Source: JAWVFM01 sp963739355
GTDB lineage: Bacteria; Actinomycetota; Thermoleophilia; Solirubrobacterales; 70-9
Length of the DNA stretch: 64,000 nucleotides
Direction of reading: 5' to 3'
Assembly: GCA_963739355.1 (NCBI GenBank)
Contig: CAVUAD010000005.1
Span: forward strand, 62,001-126,000
The position numbers and the translations under genes were made by a program. Positions 7,950 to 17,848 of this stretch are shown piece by piece; the first letter of the stretch is position 1; every line of letters begins with the position of its first letter. The notes below the pieces were generated by a model. It was not told the origin of the DNA, did no database searches, and was given only the letters and a program-made list of their open reading frames with translations.

Positions 7950-10129
7950 GCCGGGGTTGCCGCCCCCATCCGCTCGCCCAGCGATCGCCAGGCGGCCCCT
8001 GCCTCCTCGACGCTCACGCTCACCGCTTCTCCGATCCGGAGTTCGTCCCCGCCGCTCACCCCGATCAGCTCGAAGGCGACCCCGCGCCTCTCGGCCTCGC
8101 GCGCGAGCGCATCGACCTTCGCCGGCTCGCCGGCAACCAGGAAGGTGCCGACGCCCTCGCCGAACAGCACTTCCTCGCCGCGCCCGCCGGCCAGATCCAC
8201 GCTTGCCCCGATCCCGCCGGCGATTGCCATCTCCGCGAGCGCGCAGGCCAGCCCGCCGTCGCTGACGTCGTGCGCCGCTTCCACGGTGCCGTCGCGCACC
8301 GCGTCGCGCACGAGCTCCGTCGCGGCGCGGACGGCCGCGAGGTCGGGGTCGGGCAGCCCGGGGCCCAGCTCGCCGCGGAGCTTCGCCAGCTCCGACCCCG
8401 CAAGCGACGGCGCGAGCGTTCCGACGAGCGCGATCGCCTCGTTCTCGGCAAGCGCGACCCGCCCGGCGAGCGAGGGGTCCGGCAGCTCGCCGACCATGCC
8501 GACCACGGGCGTCGGGTAGATCGGCCCCGAGTCCGTCTCGTTGTAGAGGGAGACGTTGCCGCCCACGACCGGAACGCCGAGGCCGGCGCAGGCATCGGCG
8601 AGGCCCTGGACGGCGCGCTCGAGCTGCCAGGCCACGTGCGGCTTCTCGGGGTTGCCGAAGTTGAGGCAGTTGGTCAGGCCAAGCGGCTCGGCGCCCGCGC
8701 AAGCCAGGTTCTGGGCGCACTCCAGCACGGCCTCGATCGCCCCCCGGTAGGGGTCGCAGGCGACCCGCCTGCCGTTGCCGTCGATCGCGACGGCTATGGC
8801 GGTGCCGGCCTCGGGCACGGCCAGCACGGCGGCGTCGGCCGACTCCGGCCGCCTCACGGTCCGCGAGCCGACGATCGAGTCGTACTGCTCGAAGGCCCAC
8901 CGCTTGCTGGCGATCGTGGGCGAGCCGAGAAGGACGAGCAACGTCTCCTCCGCACCGGTCGACGCGCCGAGCGTCCTGGAGTTGCCGTAGAGCCACTCCT
9001 CGGGTGCCTGCGGCTCGAGGTCGTAGAGCGGGCACTCGTCCACGAGGGCCGCGACCGGCAGGTCACCGAGCACCTCACTCCCCTCGAGGATGCGGATACG
9101 CCCCCCCGCGGTGATCTCGCCGATCACCGCGGCGTTGGTCTGCCAGCGCTCGCACACCGCGACGACCTCGTCGACGCGGCCAGGCTCCACCACGGCGAGC
9201 ATCCGCTCCTGCGACTCGGAGACCATCACCTCGAAGGCCTGGAGGTCGGGGTTGCGCAGCGGGACCCGCGCGACGTCGATGTCGAGGCCGACGCCGCCCT
9301 TCGACGCCATCTCGCCGGCCGAGGAGGTCAGGCCCGCCGCGCCGAGGTCCTGGAGCGAGACGAGGAGGTCGGAGCTCAGCAGCTCCAGGCAGCACTCGAG
9401 AAGCTTGTGCTCCTCGAAGGGATCGCCGATCTGCACCGTCGGACGCTTCTCCTCGCCCTCGTCGAGCTCCGCCGAGGCGAGCACCGAGGCGCCGCCGATG
9501 CCGTCGCGCCCCGTCGAGGCGCCCATCAGCACCAGCTTGTTGCCGACTCCGGCCGCGGCCGAGCGGATCATCTCCCCGTCCCTGGCGAGGCCAACGCACA
9601 TCGCGTTCACCAGGCAGTTCTGCTCGTATGGAGCCTCGAAGTAGACCTCGCCCCCAACGGTCGGGACGCCGATCGAGTTGCCGTAGTGCCCGATCCCGGC
9701 GACGACGTGGTCGAAGAGGTAGCGCGAGCGCTCCGAGTCGAGCTCGCCGAAGCGCAGCGAGTCGAGCACCGCGATAGGCCGCGCGCCGACGGCGAAGACG
9801 TCGCGCAGGATGCCCCCGACCCCGGTTGCCGCCCCCTGAAACGGCTCGACCGCGCTCGGGTGGTTGTGCGACTCGACCTTGAAGGCCACGGCCCACCCGC
9901 CCGGGAGGCTGACCGCCCCGGCGTTCTCGCCCGGCCCCATCAGCACGCGCTCGCCCTCGGTGGGCAGCCTGCCGAGGAGCTTTCGCGAGTGCTTGTAGGC
10001 GCAGTGCTCGGACCACAGCAGCGAGAACATCGCCAGCTCGACGCCGTTGGGCTCCCGCCCGACCAGCTCCACGATCAGCTCGTACTCGGCGTCGGTCAGC
10101 CCGAGCTCGCGATGCGTCGCCTCGCTCAC
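7946..10129 (-). CDS. purL: Phosphoribosylformylglycinamidine synthase subunit PurL
   Basis: 727 residues, the small-PurL size that works with PurS and PurQ. It converts FGAR to FGAM using ATP and ammonia delivered by PurQ. Recognisable blocks are LWSEHCAYKHSR, ESHNHPSAVEPFQGAATGVG, GGILRDVFAVGARPIA and the second-half NCLNFGNPEKP and VVGGNVSLYNETD. I chose the GTG at 10129: it overlaps the stop of the upstream glycosyltransferase (GTGA) and gives the normal N-terminus SEATHRELGLTD. The lipoprotein peptidase gene follows with an ATGA overlap. Confidence 0.95.
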   Translation of the reverse strand: MSEATHRELGLTDAEYELIVELVGREPNGVELAMFSLLWSEHCAYKHSRKLLGRLPTEGERVLMGPGENAGAVSLPGGWAVAFKVESHNHPSAVEPFQGAATGVGGILRDVFAVGARPIAVLDSLRFGELDSERSRYLFDHVVAGIGHYGNSIGVPTVGGEVYFEAPYEQNCLVNAMCVGLARDGEMIRSAAAGVGNKLVLMGASTGRDGIGGASVLASAELDEGEEKRPTVQIGDPFEEHKLLECCLELLSSDLLVSLQDLGAAGLTSSAGEMASKGGVGLDIDVARVPLRNPDLQAFEVMVSESQERMLAVVEPGRVDEVVAVCERWQTNAAVIGEITAGGRIRILEGSEVLGDLPVAALVDECPLYDLEPQAPEEWLYGNSRTLGASTGAEETLLVLLGSPTIASKRWAFEQYDSIVGSRTVRRPESADAAVLAVPEAGTAIAVAIDGNGRRVACDPYRGAIEAVLECAQNLACAGAEPLGLTNCLNFGNPEKPHVAWQLERAVQGLADACAGLGVPVVGGNVSLYNETDSGPIYPTPVVGMVGELPDPSLAGRVALAENEAIALVGTLAPSLAGSELAKLRGELGPGLPDPDLAAVRAATELVRDAVRDGTVEAAHDVSDGGLACALAEMAIAGGIGASVDLAGGRGEEVLFGEGVGTFLVAGEPAKVDALAREAERRGVAFELIGVSGGDELRIGEAVSVSVEEAGAAWRSLGERMGAATPA

Positions 10130-11238
10130 GCGGTCGACCCGGCGGTCCTGGATGCCGTGGCGGTCTCGATCAGCCCGCCGATGCCCGCAACCGTCTTCGC
10201 CCAGGTGCGTTCCTCCCGAACCTCGCACGCCCCGGCCGCGAGCCGGGCGCGGACGCCGTCATCGGCGAGCCGCTCGATCGCCGCGGTCAGCTCCTCGATG
10301 TTCGGGTCGTAGGCGGGGATCCCGGACTCCGCCGTCCCGTGGGGCACGTTGCCGACGAGGATGCCGTTGCGCCCGTTCTCGATGACCTCGTTGAGCGGCG
10401 GGAAGTCGTTGGTGATCACCGGCATGCCGAACGCCGTCGCCTCGAAGAGCGGCAGGCCCAGCCCCTCCCAGCGCGCCGGGGTGAGGCAGACGTCGGAGCC
10501 GGCGAAGGTCGCGAGGTGCTCGGAGGTGGGCTGATCGGTGAGCAGGAACTCGATTCGCGGGTCGCGCTCGGCCGCCTGGCGGACGATCTTCGTGGACTTG
10601 CGCTCCACCTGAGCCTTGACGAGCAGCCGCAGCCGCGGGTCGGTGGTGCGCTCGAAGGCCTCGAGCGCGGGCTCCAGCGGCTTGCGGTGGCCGATGAACC
10701 CGGCCGGGAAGATCACCTGCACGAGGTCCTCCGGATAGCGCCGCTTGCCCTCGACGGCCAGGAGCTCGGGGTGGATCCCCCAGGGCACGTAGGGCGTCTC
10801 GAGGCCCCACTGGCGGTAGCGCTCCTGTTCGCAGCGGGTCATCGAGTAGACGAGGTCGTATGCCTCCCGCGCCCCCTCGAGGTGCTTTTCCTCGAACATC
10901 TCCCAGACGAAGCGGCCGACGATCGTAACCCCCTGGCGGCGCAGCCTCGCGAGCTCTTCGAACTGGTAGTTCTGGTCGCAGAGGATCAGCTCGATTCCGC
11001 GGCGCTCGACCCACGCCTCGTACTCGTCAGCGGTGACGTCGTAGGCGGCGGCCTCGTCGACGTTCGGCTGGTCCCACACGCCGTCGCGCTGGAGCCGGCC
11101 CTTCATCGGGCCGCGCTGCTTCTTCGGCCTGGCGAGGATGAACGTCTCGTGGCCGAGCTCGTCGACGGCGTCGCGCAGCTGGCGCGCCACGACCGGCTGG
11201 CCCCGGTTGAACCACTTGGTGACGAACCCGACTCGCAC
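10126..11238 (-). CDS. Glycosyltransferase family 4-like (paralog 1)
   Basis: 370 residues. The N-terminus MRVGFVTKWFNRGQPVVARQ and the donor-binding C-terminal half with TPARWEGLGLPLFEATAFGM and PVITNDFPPLNEVIENG are typical of GT-B retaining glycosyltransferases; the glutamate in FEATAFG is the expected nucleotide-sugar contact. It is clearly paralogous to the gene at 16762-17844. The stop overlaps the purL GTG by 4 bases, and a sulfotransferase gene lies 10 bases upstream. The sugar and acceptor are unknown. Role inferred from neighbours: building a glycan that the adjacent sulfotransferases modify. Confidence 0.8.
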   Translation of the reverse strand: MRVGFVTKWFNRGQPVVARQLRDAVDELGHETFILARPKKQRGPMKGRLQRDGVWDQPNVDEAAAYDVTADEYEAWVERRGIELILCDQNYQFEELARLRRQGVTIVGRFVWEMFEEKHLEGAREAYDLVYSMTRCEQERYRQWGLETPYVPWGIHPELLAVEGKRRYPEDLVQVIFPAGFIGHRKPLEPALEAFERTTDPRLRLLVKAQVERKSTKIVRQAAERDPRIEFLLTDQPTSEHLATFAGSDVCLTPARWEGLGLPLFEATAFGMPVITNDFPPLNEVIENGRNGILVGNVPHGTAESGIPAYDPNIEELTAAIERLADDGVRARLAAGACEVREERTWAKTVAGIGGLIETATASRTAGSTA

Positions 11239-11248
11239 GACGAGGAGC

Positions 11249-12166
11249 CTACGCGGCGTCCACCGGGACGCCCGTCTGGTAGCCGAGCTCGGACAGCATC
11301 CCGCCCGCGACCTCCTCGAAGGCCACCCGGTCCGCCTCGCTCATCTGCCGCTTCCAGCGGCTGACGCGATCCGTGTCCGGGGGCTTCGTCGTCATGGCGT
11401 GCGTGGCCATCCGGCGCTCGACGGACAGGTCCGCGTAGCGCTCGTCGGCCGGCAGGGCGCGGGCCATCTCGCTGAGGCGGTCGCTGGAGCGCTCGTGGTA
11501 GGCGAGCATCACGGAGTCGAACTCCAGGTCGATCAGCTCGCAGACCCTGCGCAGCGTCGGCTCGGTGTCCGTGATCAGGTCCTCGTAGCGGACCTCGCCG
11601 TAGTGGCGCAGCTTCGGCGCGTCCTCACGCGCCTTCTCGATCTTGCCCATCCAGCGCTTGGCGACGTGCGGGGCGTCGATGTCGCGGACGGTGCGGTCGA
11701 GGACGGAGAGCGCGACGTCGCGGCCGTCGCGGATCACGTGCACGAAGCGGGCCTCCGGCAGGGATCTTTGGATCTGGCGCATCTTCGTCACGTAGCGGGG
11801 TGTCTTCTCCCCCCAGCGCGGCTTACCCTGGCGGGCGGCATAGGCGCGGTAGAAGCCGCGCACCGACTCGCCGGCGTCGCCGGGCGCCGCGCGCAGCCAG
11901 GTCAGCGCCTCGGCGTCGGAGAAGTCGAAGTCCTCCCACTCGCGGTGTCCCTTCATCGCGGCCAGCGCGGCCTCGGGAGTGCCGTCGCCCTTGCGCACCG
12001 CCCTGATCAGGTCGGGCACGAAATGGGTCTCCGGCGGGATGGTGAGCTGCGGGTGGGCGTCGAGCATCATCCGCAGCAGGGTCGTTCCCGAGCGGTTCAT
12101 GCCGACGACGAACGGGAACGGGTCCCGCTCCTCGCCGTCGTCCTTCTTGCGGCCGAACAGAGCCAT
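11249..12166 (-). CDS. Sulfotransferase family protein (paralog 1)
   Basis: 305 residues. The PAPS 5'-phosphosulfate loop is at residues 23-30 (MNRSGTTLLR), the 3'-phosphate motif is FVHVIRDGRDVALSV, and the mid region has RYEDLITDTEPTLRRV. Family members transfer sulfate from PAPS to carbohydrate or other hydroxyls. Near-identical wording of key segments (LDAHPQLTIPPETHFVP against LDAHPEMAIPPETHFVP) shows that this and the next gene are tandem duplicates. It lies between that paralog (33 bases) and a glycosyltransferase (10 bases) on one strand. No signal peptide, so it is cytoplasmic. Confidence 0.85.
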   Translation of the reverse strand: MALFGRKKDDGEERDPFPFVVGMNRSGTTLLRMMLDAHPQLTIPPETHFVPDLIRAVRKGDGTPEAALAAMKGHREWEDFDFSDAEALTWLRAAPGDAGESVRGFYRAYAARQGKPRWGEKTPRYVTKMRQIQRSLPEARFVHVIRDGRDVALSVLDRTVRDIDAPHVAKRWMGKIEKAREDAPKLRHYGEVRYEDLITDTEPTLRRVCELIDLEFDSVMLAYHERSSDRLSEMARALPADERYADLSVERRMATHAMTTKPPDTDRVSRWKRQMSEADRVAFEEVAGGMLSELGYQTGVPVDAA

Positions 12167-12199
12167 CTGGACGCTGAAAAGTACGGGTGCGGGCGCGGC

Positions 12200-13132
12200 C
12201 TATGCGGCGCCGCCGCCGGCCTCCCCCTCCGAGTCGAGCACCTCGTACCCCAGGTCCCGGAGCAGGTCGCCGGCCACGGCCTCGAACGCCCGCCGGTCCT
12301 CCGGGCTCATCTCCTGCTTCCAGGCGGAAACGCGCGCGGCCGAAGGGGGCCCGGCGGTCCGGGCGTGAGCGACCATCCGCTCGGCCCCAGACACCACGCG
12401 GCGGCCCTCGCGGCTGCGATCGCGGTTCATCTCCTCGAGGCGCTCCGCCGCCTTCTCGTGATAGCTCAGCATCGCCGCGTCGAACTCCAGGTCGATCGCC
12501 TCGCAGACCCTCCGCAGTGCCGGCTCGGTCTGCGTCACCAGATCCTCGTAGCGCAGCTCGAGGTAGCGGTCGCCGAGCTCGGCGCGATTGGCGTTCTGCA
12601 CCCGGCGCCGCCAGCGTCGCGCGAAGCGCTCGACGGGCACCGGCTCGGAGTCGCGGAGCTCCACGAGCCGCCTGTTGAGCGAGAGCAGCACGTCGCGCCC
12701 GTCGCGAATGACGTGGATGAAGCGGGACTCGGGAAGCGCGCCCGCGATCCGCTTCATCCGGGTGACGTAGCGCGGAGTCTTGTCCCCGGAGCGGGGCTTT
12801 CCGTGGCGCTCCGCGTAGGCGCCGTAGAAGGCGCGCACCGCGTCCGGGGAGTTGAACGGGTCGAGCGCGCGGAGCCGGGTGAGCATGTCCGCCGCGTCGA
12901 GCCCGAGGTCCTCCCAGCCGCTGTTCGGAGTGTCGAGCACCACTTCCATCGCCCGCTCGGGGCTTACACGCAGGCGCTCGAACGACTCGAGCAGCGGCGG
13001 TACGAAATGCGTTTCCGGCGGGATCGCCATCTCCGGGTGCGCGTCCAGCATCAGGCGCAGGAGGGTGGTGCCCGAGCGGCCGACGCCGACGATGAACGGC
13101 ATCGGCGGCCCCGGCGGCGCCGCGCCGCGCAT
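12200..13132 (-). CDS. Sulfotransferase family protein (paralog 2)
   Basis: About 310 residues. PAPS loop VGRSGTTLLRLMLDAHPE near the N-terminus, 3'-phosphate motif FIHVIRDGRDVLLSLN, and LRYEDLVTQTEPALRRVCE. It closely resembles the downstream sulfotransferase, implying tandem duplication. The start is uncertain: ATG at 13132, ATG at 13102 (MPFIVGVG), or a TTG at 13180 that overlaps the purQ stop as TTGA and adds LSALPNALAPYLRGRR. The last would mean direct translational coupling to purQ. The open frame extends far upstream through purQ, which is a high-GC artefact. Confidence 0.85.
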   Translation of the reverse strand: MRGAAPPGPPMPFIVGVGRSGTTLLRLMLDAHPEMAIPPETHFVPPLLESFERLRVSPERAMEVVLDTPNSGWEDLGLDAADMLTRLRALDPFNSPDAVRAFYGAYAERHGKPRSGDKTPRYVTRMKRIAGALPESRFIHVIRDGRDVLLSLNRRLVELRDSEPVPVERFARRWRRRVQNANRAELGDRYLELRYEDLVTQTEPALRRVCEAIDLEFDAAMLSYHEKAAERLEEMNRDRSREGRRVVSGAERMVAHARTAGPPSAARVSAWKQEMSPEDRRAFEAVAGDLLRDLGYEVLDSEGEAGGGAA

Positions 13133-13176
13133 CCGGCGGCCCCGCAGGTATGGAGCGAGCGCGTTCGGAAGGGCGC

Positions 13177-13851
13177 TCAAGCCGCGAGCCGCTCGCGAGC
13201 CGCGGCCGCAGAGGCAAAGAGGCGCAGCCCGTCGGCGGAGCCGGTGAGCGCGTCGACCGCGTGCTCGGGGTGGGGCATCAGCCCCATGACGTTGCCCGCC
13301 TCGTTGGTCACGCCCGCGATGTCGGCGGTTGAGCCGTTCGGGTTGTTGCCGGGCGCATAGCGCAGCGCGACCTGGCCGCGGCCCTCGAGCCCCGCGAGGA
13401 GCTCGGGCGGCGCGAAGTAGCGGCCGCACGCGTGCTTGACCGGAATCGAGAGCTTCTCGCCAGGCGCCAGCTCCCCGGCGAAGGCGCCCGTCGCCTCCTC
13501 GACCGTGAGGTCGACCTGACGGCAGACGAAGCGCAGGCCCTCGTTCGGCAGCAGGGCGCCCGGCAGGAGCCCGGCTTCGCAGAGGACCTGGAAGCCGTTG
13601 CAGATACCGAGAACCGGGCCGCCGGCCGCCGCGAAGTCGGCGACGGCGCTCATCGCCGGCGCGAACCGCGCGATGGCTCCGGCGCGCAGGTAGTCGCCGT
13701 AGGAGAACCCGCCCGGAACGACCACGACGTCGAGGTCGGAGAGGTCGGTCTCCTCGTGCCACACGAGCCTGGCGTCGCCCACCAGGGAGCAGGCGGCGAC
13801 GGCGTCGCGCTCGTCGCAGCTGCCGGGAAACTGAAGGACGCCGAAGACCAG
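13177..13851 (-). CDS. purQ: Phosphoribosylformylglycinamidine synthase glutaminase subunit PurQ
   Basis: Class I glutaminase that supplies ammonia to PurL. The catalytic cysteine is in LGICNGFQVL and the His/Glu pair in MPHPEHAVD; PGGFSYGDYLRAGA is the family signature. The expected PurQ N-terminus (VLVFGVLQFPGSCDERDAV) is encoded upstream of the first GTG at 13782. Between the in-frame purS stop (TAG, 13870-13872) and that GTG there is no ATG, GTG or TTG. A perfect AGGAGG at 13861-13866 precedes GTC (13854) and CTG (13851), so I infer a CTG start at 13851 (224 residues). Starting at 13782 would delete the first beta strand. Confidence 0.9.
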   Translation of the reverse strand: MVFGVLQFPGSCDERDAVAACSLVGDARLVWHEETDLSDLDVVVVPGGFSYGDYLRAGAIARFAPAMSAVADFAAAGGPVLGICNGFQVLCEAGLLPGALLPNEGLRFVCRQVDLTVEEATGAFAGELAPGEKLSIPVKHACGRYFAPPELLAGLEGRGQVALRYAPGNNPNGSTADIAGVTNEAGNVMGLMPHPEHAVDALTGSADGLRLFASAAAARERLAA

Positions 13852-13860
13852 GACCCGTCG

Positions 13861-13866
13861 CCTCCT
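13861..13866 (-). promoter_or_regulatory. Shine-Dalgarno AGGAGG for purQ
   Basis: Perfect AGGAGG in the short gap between the purS stop and the conserved PurQ N-terminus. It is 9 bases from CTG 13851 and 6 from GTC 13854, and no canonical start codon is within range, so it decides the start in favour of a non-canonical codon. Confidence 0.7.
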
Positions 13867-13869
13867 CCG

Positions 13870-14127
13870 CTACGCGTCCGAGGCCGCCGGGCTCTGCGCG
13901 GCTTCGTCCACGAAGGTGACCTCGTAGTCCTCCACCAGGGGGTTGGCGAGCAGCTTCTCGCAGAGCTCGCCGAGCGCCTTGGGATCGTCGGCCTCGAGCT
14001 CGACCATCCGGCCCACGCGAACGTCGCTGACCCCGCTGAATCCCAGGGCCGGGAGCGCCCTCTCGACCGCCTTCCCCTGTGGGTCGAGGATGCCGTCCTT
14101 GGGCCTGATGAGCACACGCGCCTTCAC
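13870..14127 (-). CDS. purS: Phosphoribosylformylglycinamidine synthase subunit PurS
   Basis: 85 residues, the small subunit that holds the PurL-PurQ complex together. The sequence KARVLIRPKDGILDPQGKAV then ERALPALGFSGVSDVRVG is typical of the family. I chose the GTG at 14127 directly before KARVLI; the open frame continues upstream without homology. The TAG stop is in frame with purQ only six codons before the conserved PurQ start. A methyltransferase gene is divergent 68 bases upstream, so a purS promoter probably lies in that gap. Confidence 0.93.
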   Translation of the reverse strand: MKARVLIRPKDGILDPQGKAVERALPALGFSGVSDVRVGRMVELEADDPKALGELCEKLLANPLVEDYEVTFVDEAAQSPAASDA

Positions 14128-14182
14128 GGGCTGAGCGTAGTTGATGAGCCAGGCGCATTCAGCCGTGGAGCGGCTCGCCCTG

Positions 14183-14188
14183 TATAAG
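14183..14188 (+). promoter_or_regulatory. -10-like TATAAG, leaderless methyltransferase start
   Basis: TATAAG ends exactly 7 bases before the ATG at 14196 and no ribosome-binding site is present, as expected for a leaderless transcript. No clear -35 hexamer is visible. Confidence 0.5.
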
Positions 14189-14195
14189 TGGCGCG

Positions 14196-14945
14196 ATGGC
14201 CGACACACCCCAGGAGACCGCTGCCCCCGTGGAGGCGACGACCGCCGCGGAGGCGCTCCCCCGCACGGCCGAGGGCGTTCCCGTTGCCCACAACAACTGG
14301 GACCGCTATGGCCTGCCCGAGCGGATCGAGGGCAAGAGCTTCATCGACGTCGGCTGCTGGGAGGGCGTGAACTGCGCCGAGGCGACGAAGCGCGGCGCCT
14401 CCCAGGTGGTTGGCGTCGATCTCTGCACCACCGACGCCCTCAAGGCGAACGTCGACGAGTTCGGCTTCGAGTTCGTGCAGCTCGACATCCTCTCGGAGAA
14501 GTGGCTGGAGCTCGACACCTTCGACATCGTCCTCTGCGGCGGAGTGCTCTACCACGTCGAGAACGTCATCTCGTTCCTCTTCCGCCTGCGGCGGATCACG
14601 GCCGAGGCTCTCTACCTGGAGACCAAGATCATCGACACGGACGACGACCGACCGCTGATGCGCTTCAAGCCGACGAGCGACTGGGGCAACCCGTCGAACT
14701 GGTGGATGCCGAACGAGCGCTGCCTCAACGAGATGCTCCTCGCCTGCGGCTTCGGGAACATCGAGAAGACCTGGGAGAACGAGGCGGGCGCGGAAGGCGG
14801 CGGTGGGCACCGGGTCTGCACGCGGGCCGAGCCCGTCCGCCAGCAGAACTACGAACGCGTCCTGCCTCGCAAGGCGAACAAGATGCCCCTCGCGGGCGGC
14901 GCGCGGGGCGCGAACCTCAAGCAGTTCGTCAAGGGTGGCGACTGA
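14196..14945 (+). CDS. SAM-dependent methyltransferase, CmoB/DUF1698-like
   Basis: 249 residues with a class I Rossmann methyltransferase core: motif I SFIDVGCWEGVNCAEA, the acidic end of strand 2 at VVGVDLCT, and a motif IV/V region of FDIVLCGGVLYHVEN type. The spacing and the GVLYH segment resemble the CmoB/DUF1698 group, but the CmoB tRNA-binding N-terminal region is absent. It is the only plus-strand gene between purS and sulfotransferase paralog 3. It could decorate the same glycan or lipid that the flanking glycosyltransferases and sulfotransferases act on; this is inference from position only. Confidence 0.75.
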   Translation: MADTPQETAAPVEATTAAEALPRTAEGVPVAHNNWDRYGLPERIEGKSFIDVGCWEGVNCAEATKRGASQVVGVDLCTTDALKANVDEFGFEFVQLDILSEKWLELDTFDIVLCGGVLYHVENVISFLFRLRRITAEALYLETKIIDTDDDRPLMRFKPTSDWGNPSNWWMPNERCLNEMLLACGFGNIEKTWENEAGAEGGGGHRVCTRAEPVRQQNYERVLPRKANKMPLAGGARGANLKQFVKGGD

Positions 14946-14948
14946 GAG

Positions 14949-15847
14949 CTAGCCGGCGAGCTCGCCGTAACCGGCGTTCTCGAGCGCCGGCCCCAGATCC
15001 AACCGGTCGAAGAGCTCCCGCCACGCCGGCTCGGCGGCGCCGTAGACGTCCTCTGCGCCCCTCACCGCGCCGGCCGCCCACTCGCGAACGGCCGCGGGCG
15101 TGTCGCGGCCGAGAACGGCGTACAGGGAGTCGAGCGCCCCGGGCGTGTCGACGCGCAGGTCCTCGTTGCGCAGCAGCAGGTAGCGGTCGCCGAAGAGGCG
15201 CCGGCCGTCCTCGTAGGTCCGCTCGAAGGCGAGCTTCCAGACCAGGAGGATCCGCTCGACGTCGCCCGGCGTCTCGCCGCTGCGCCCGTCGCGGTCGAGG
15301 ATCGCCTGGGAGATCGCACGGCTCGACCAGAGCTTGCGGTCGGTCCGCTCCCGGAACATGTCGGCGGGCGAGGAGTACTTCTCCGCCCGCTTGCGGCGGC
15401 GGCCCATGATCATCGAGACCGCCACGGCGCGCGGGTCGCGGACGACGTGGACCACGGCCGCCTCCGGCGCGATCTCGGCGACGTCCTCCATCTTGCAGTA
15501 GAGCCGCGTCTCCTTGATCGAGACGTCGGGCGCAAGCGTCAGCAGGTGGCGAAGCAACTCCCGCGCGTGCTCGGGCAGGCTGTCCTCGATCTCCACCGCG
15601 GGATCGCGAGGCCCGCCCCAGTTGAACTCCTCGGCGGGGATCGATGGGTAGTTGGCGAGCCTGAACTCTTCGCGGACGGCCCGCGTCGCGGCGAACGCGT
15701 CGCCCTCGCGGGCGCCGGAGCCCCCGCCCTCGGTGATGTCCTCCTCGCGAAGCGGCTCGTAGAAGCTCGTGATCTCCGGATCGGCGAGCAGGGCGTCGTA
15801 GAGGATCGTCGTCCCGGAGCGACGCATCCCCTGGATGAAGAGGTCCA

Positions 15848-15848
<1 letters not shown>
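14949..15848 (-). CDS. Sulfotransferase family protein (paralog 3)
   Basis: 299 residues. It starts MDLFIQGMRRSGTTILYDAL, with the PAPS loop RRSGTT, and has the 3'-phosphate motif VVHVVRDPRAVAVSMI. It is more divergent than paralogs 1 and 2. Its ATG at 15848 overlaps the purC stop by one base within ATGA, indicating translational coupling with purC. It ends 4 bases from the stop of the convergent methyltransferase. Substrate unknown; cytoplasmic by lack of a signal peptide. Confidence 0.8.
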
Positions 15849-16720
<872 letters not shown>

Positions 16721-16761
16721 CGCGGCGATGCTACTCAACGCGGTCGCGGAACCTAGGGGTG

Positions 16762-17844
16762 CTAATCGAGGAGCGCCGCGAGGTCCGCGAGCGTGTTGTC
16801 CCAGGACAGCCGCTCGCGGGCGTCTCGCGTGCCCGCCCGCAGGCGGGCGAGGGTGGCCGGGTCGCCCAGCCGCTCGATCGCGGCGGTGAGCTCCCCCACG
16901 TCCGGGTCCCAGGCGGGGATGCCGGAGTCCGCCCGCTCCTCGGCCTCGACGCCGCGGACGAGGAGGCCGTTCTCTCCGTCGCGGACCACCTCGTTCATGG
17001 GCGGGTTGTCGTTGGTGATGACCGGCAGCCCGAAGGCGGTGGCCTCGAAGAGGTGAAGGCCCAGACCCTCCCAGCGACTTGGCGCCAGACACACGTCGGC
17101 GGCGGCGAAGAGGCGCTTGTGCTCGGCGTCGGGAAGGTCGTCGAAGACCCAGTCGATCCGCCGGTCCCTCCGCGCGGCGCCCTTCACCAGCTTCACCCGG
17201 CGCTTGATCTGCGCCTTCACCACAAGCCGCAGGTGGTCGCCGCTGGCGTGCGAGAACGCCTCGAGCACGGGCCCAACCGGCTTTCGCTTCGTCATGTAGC
17301 CCCCCGGGAAGAAGAAGGTCACCGGGTCTCCCGCGTGTGGCTCGGTGCGAGTTGGCGCGCCCGCGAGGAGCTCCGGGTGGCAGCCCCATCGCACCCGCGG
17401 GCTCTCGATCCCCAGGCCGGCGTAGCGCTCCTGCTCCGCCGCCGTCACCGAGTAGACGGCGGCGAACGCACGCTTCGCGCCCTCCACGTGCTCGGGCGAG
17501 AACTGCTCCCAGACGAAGCGGCCGTAGGTGCGAACGCCCAGGTCGCGCAGCCGCGCGATCTCCTCGAACTGGTAGTTCTGGTCGAAGAGCACGGCCTCGA
17601 GCTCGTTCTCCTTCGCCCAGGCCTCCATCTCCTCGGCCGTGATCAGGTAGTTGGCGGCCGCGGTGACGCCGGCCTGGTCCCAGACGTCGTCCCGGGACAG
17701 GGCACCGGGCTTGGCCGCCGTGTCCTTGGCCGGCCGGGCCAGCACGACGGCCTCGTGGCCCAGCGACTCCAGGGCGGAGCGGAGCTGGCGGCCCACCACG
17801 GCCTGGCCGCGGTTGAACCAGAAGCTCGAAACCCCGACCCGCAC
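16762..17844 (-). CDS. Glycosyltransferase family 4-like (paralog 2)
   Basis: 360 residues, GTG start. MRVGVSSFWFNRGQAVVGRQ at the N-terminus and APSRWEGLGLHLFEATAFGL with PVITNDNPPMNEVVRDG in the donor-binding half mirror the gene at 10126-11238, so the two are paralogs. It is 4 bases downstream of sulfotransferase paralog 4, repeating the glycosyltransferase-sulfotransferase pairing of the other locus. GT-B fold, cytoplasmic; sugar unknown. Confidence 0.8.
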   Translation of the reverse strand: MRVGVSSFWFNRGQAVVGRQLRSALESLGHEAVVLARPAKDTAAKPGALSRDDVWDQAGVTAAANYLITAEEMEAWAKENELEAVLFDQNYQFEEIARLRDLGVRTYGRFVWEQFSPEHVEGAKRAFAAVYSVTAAEQERYAGLGIESPRVRWGCHPELLAGAPTRTEPHAGDPVTFFFPGGYMTKRKPVGPVLEAFSHASGDHLRLVVKAQIKRRVKLVKGAARRDRRIDWVFDDLPDAEHKRLFAAADVCLAPSRWEGLGLHLFEATAFGLPVITNDNPPMNEVVRDGENGLLVRGVEAEERADSGIPAWDPDVGELTAAIERLGDPATLARLRAGTRDARERLSWDNTLADLAALLD

Positions 17845-17848
17845 CCGG

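Noticed and set aside
7949..9035. Possible N-terminal extension of the S33 peptidase across purL
   Set aside because: The extension is a shadow frame of purL; the ATG at 7949 begins a clear lipoprotein signal.
13132..14158. Open frame joining sulfotransferase paralog 2 to sequence across purQ and purS
   Set aside because: The upstream half is Arg/Gly-rich nonsense in a frame other than that of purQ and purS; only the part below 13180 has sulfotransferase homology.
14127..14196. Purine riboswitch upstream of purS
   Set aside because: The 68-base gap is too short and shows no purine-aptamer core; it is shared with a divergent leaderless promoter.
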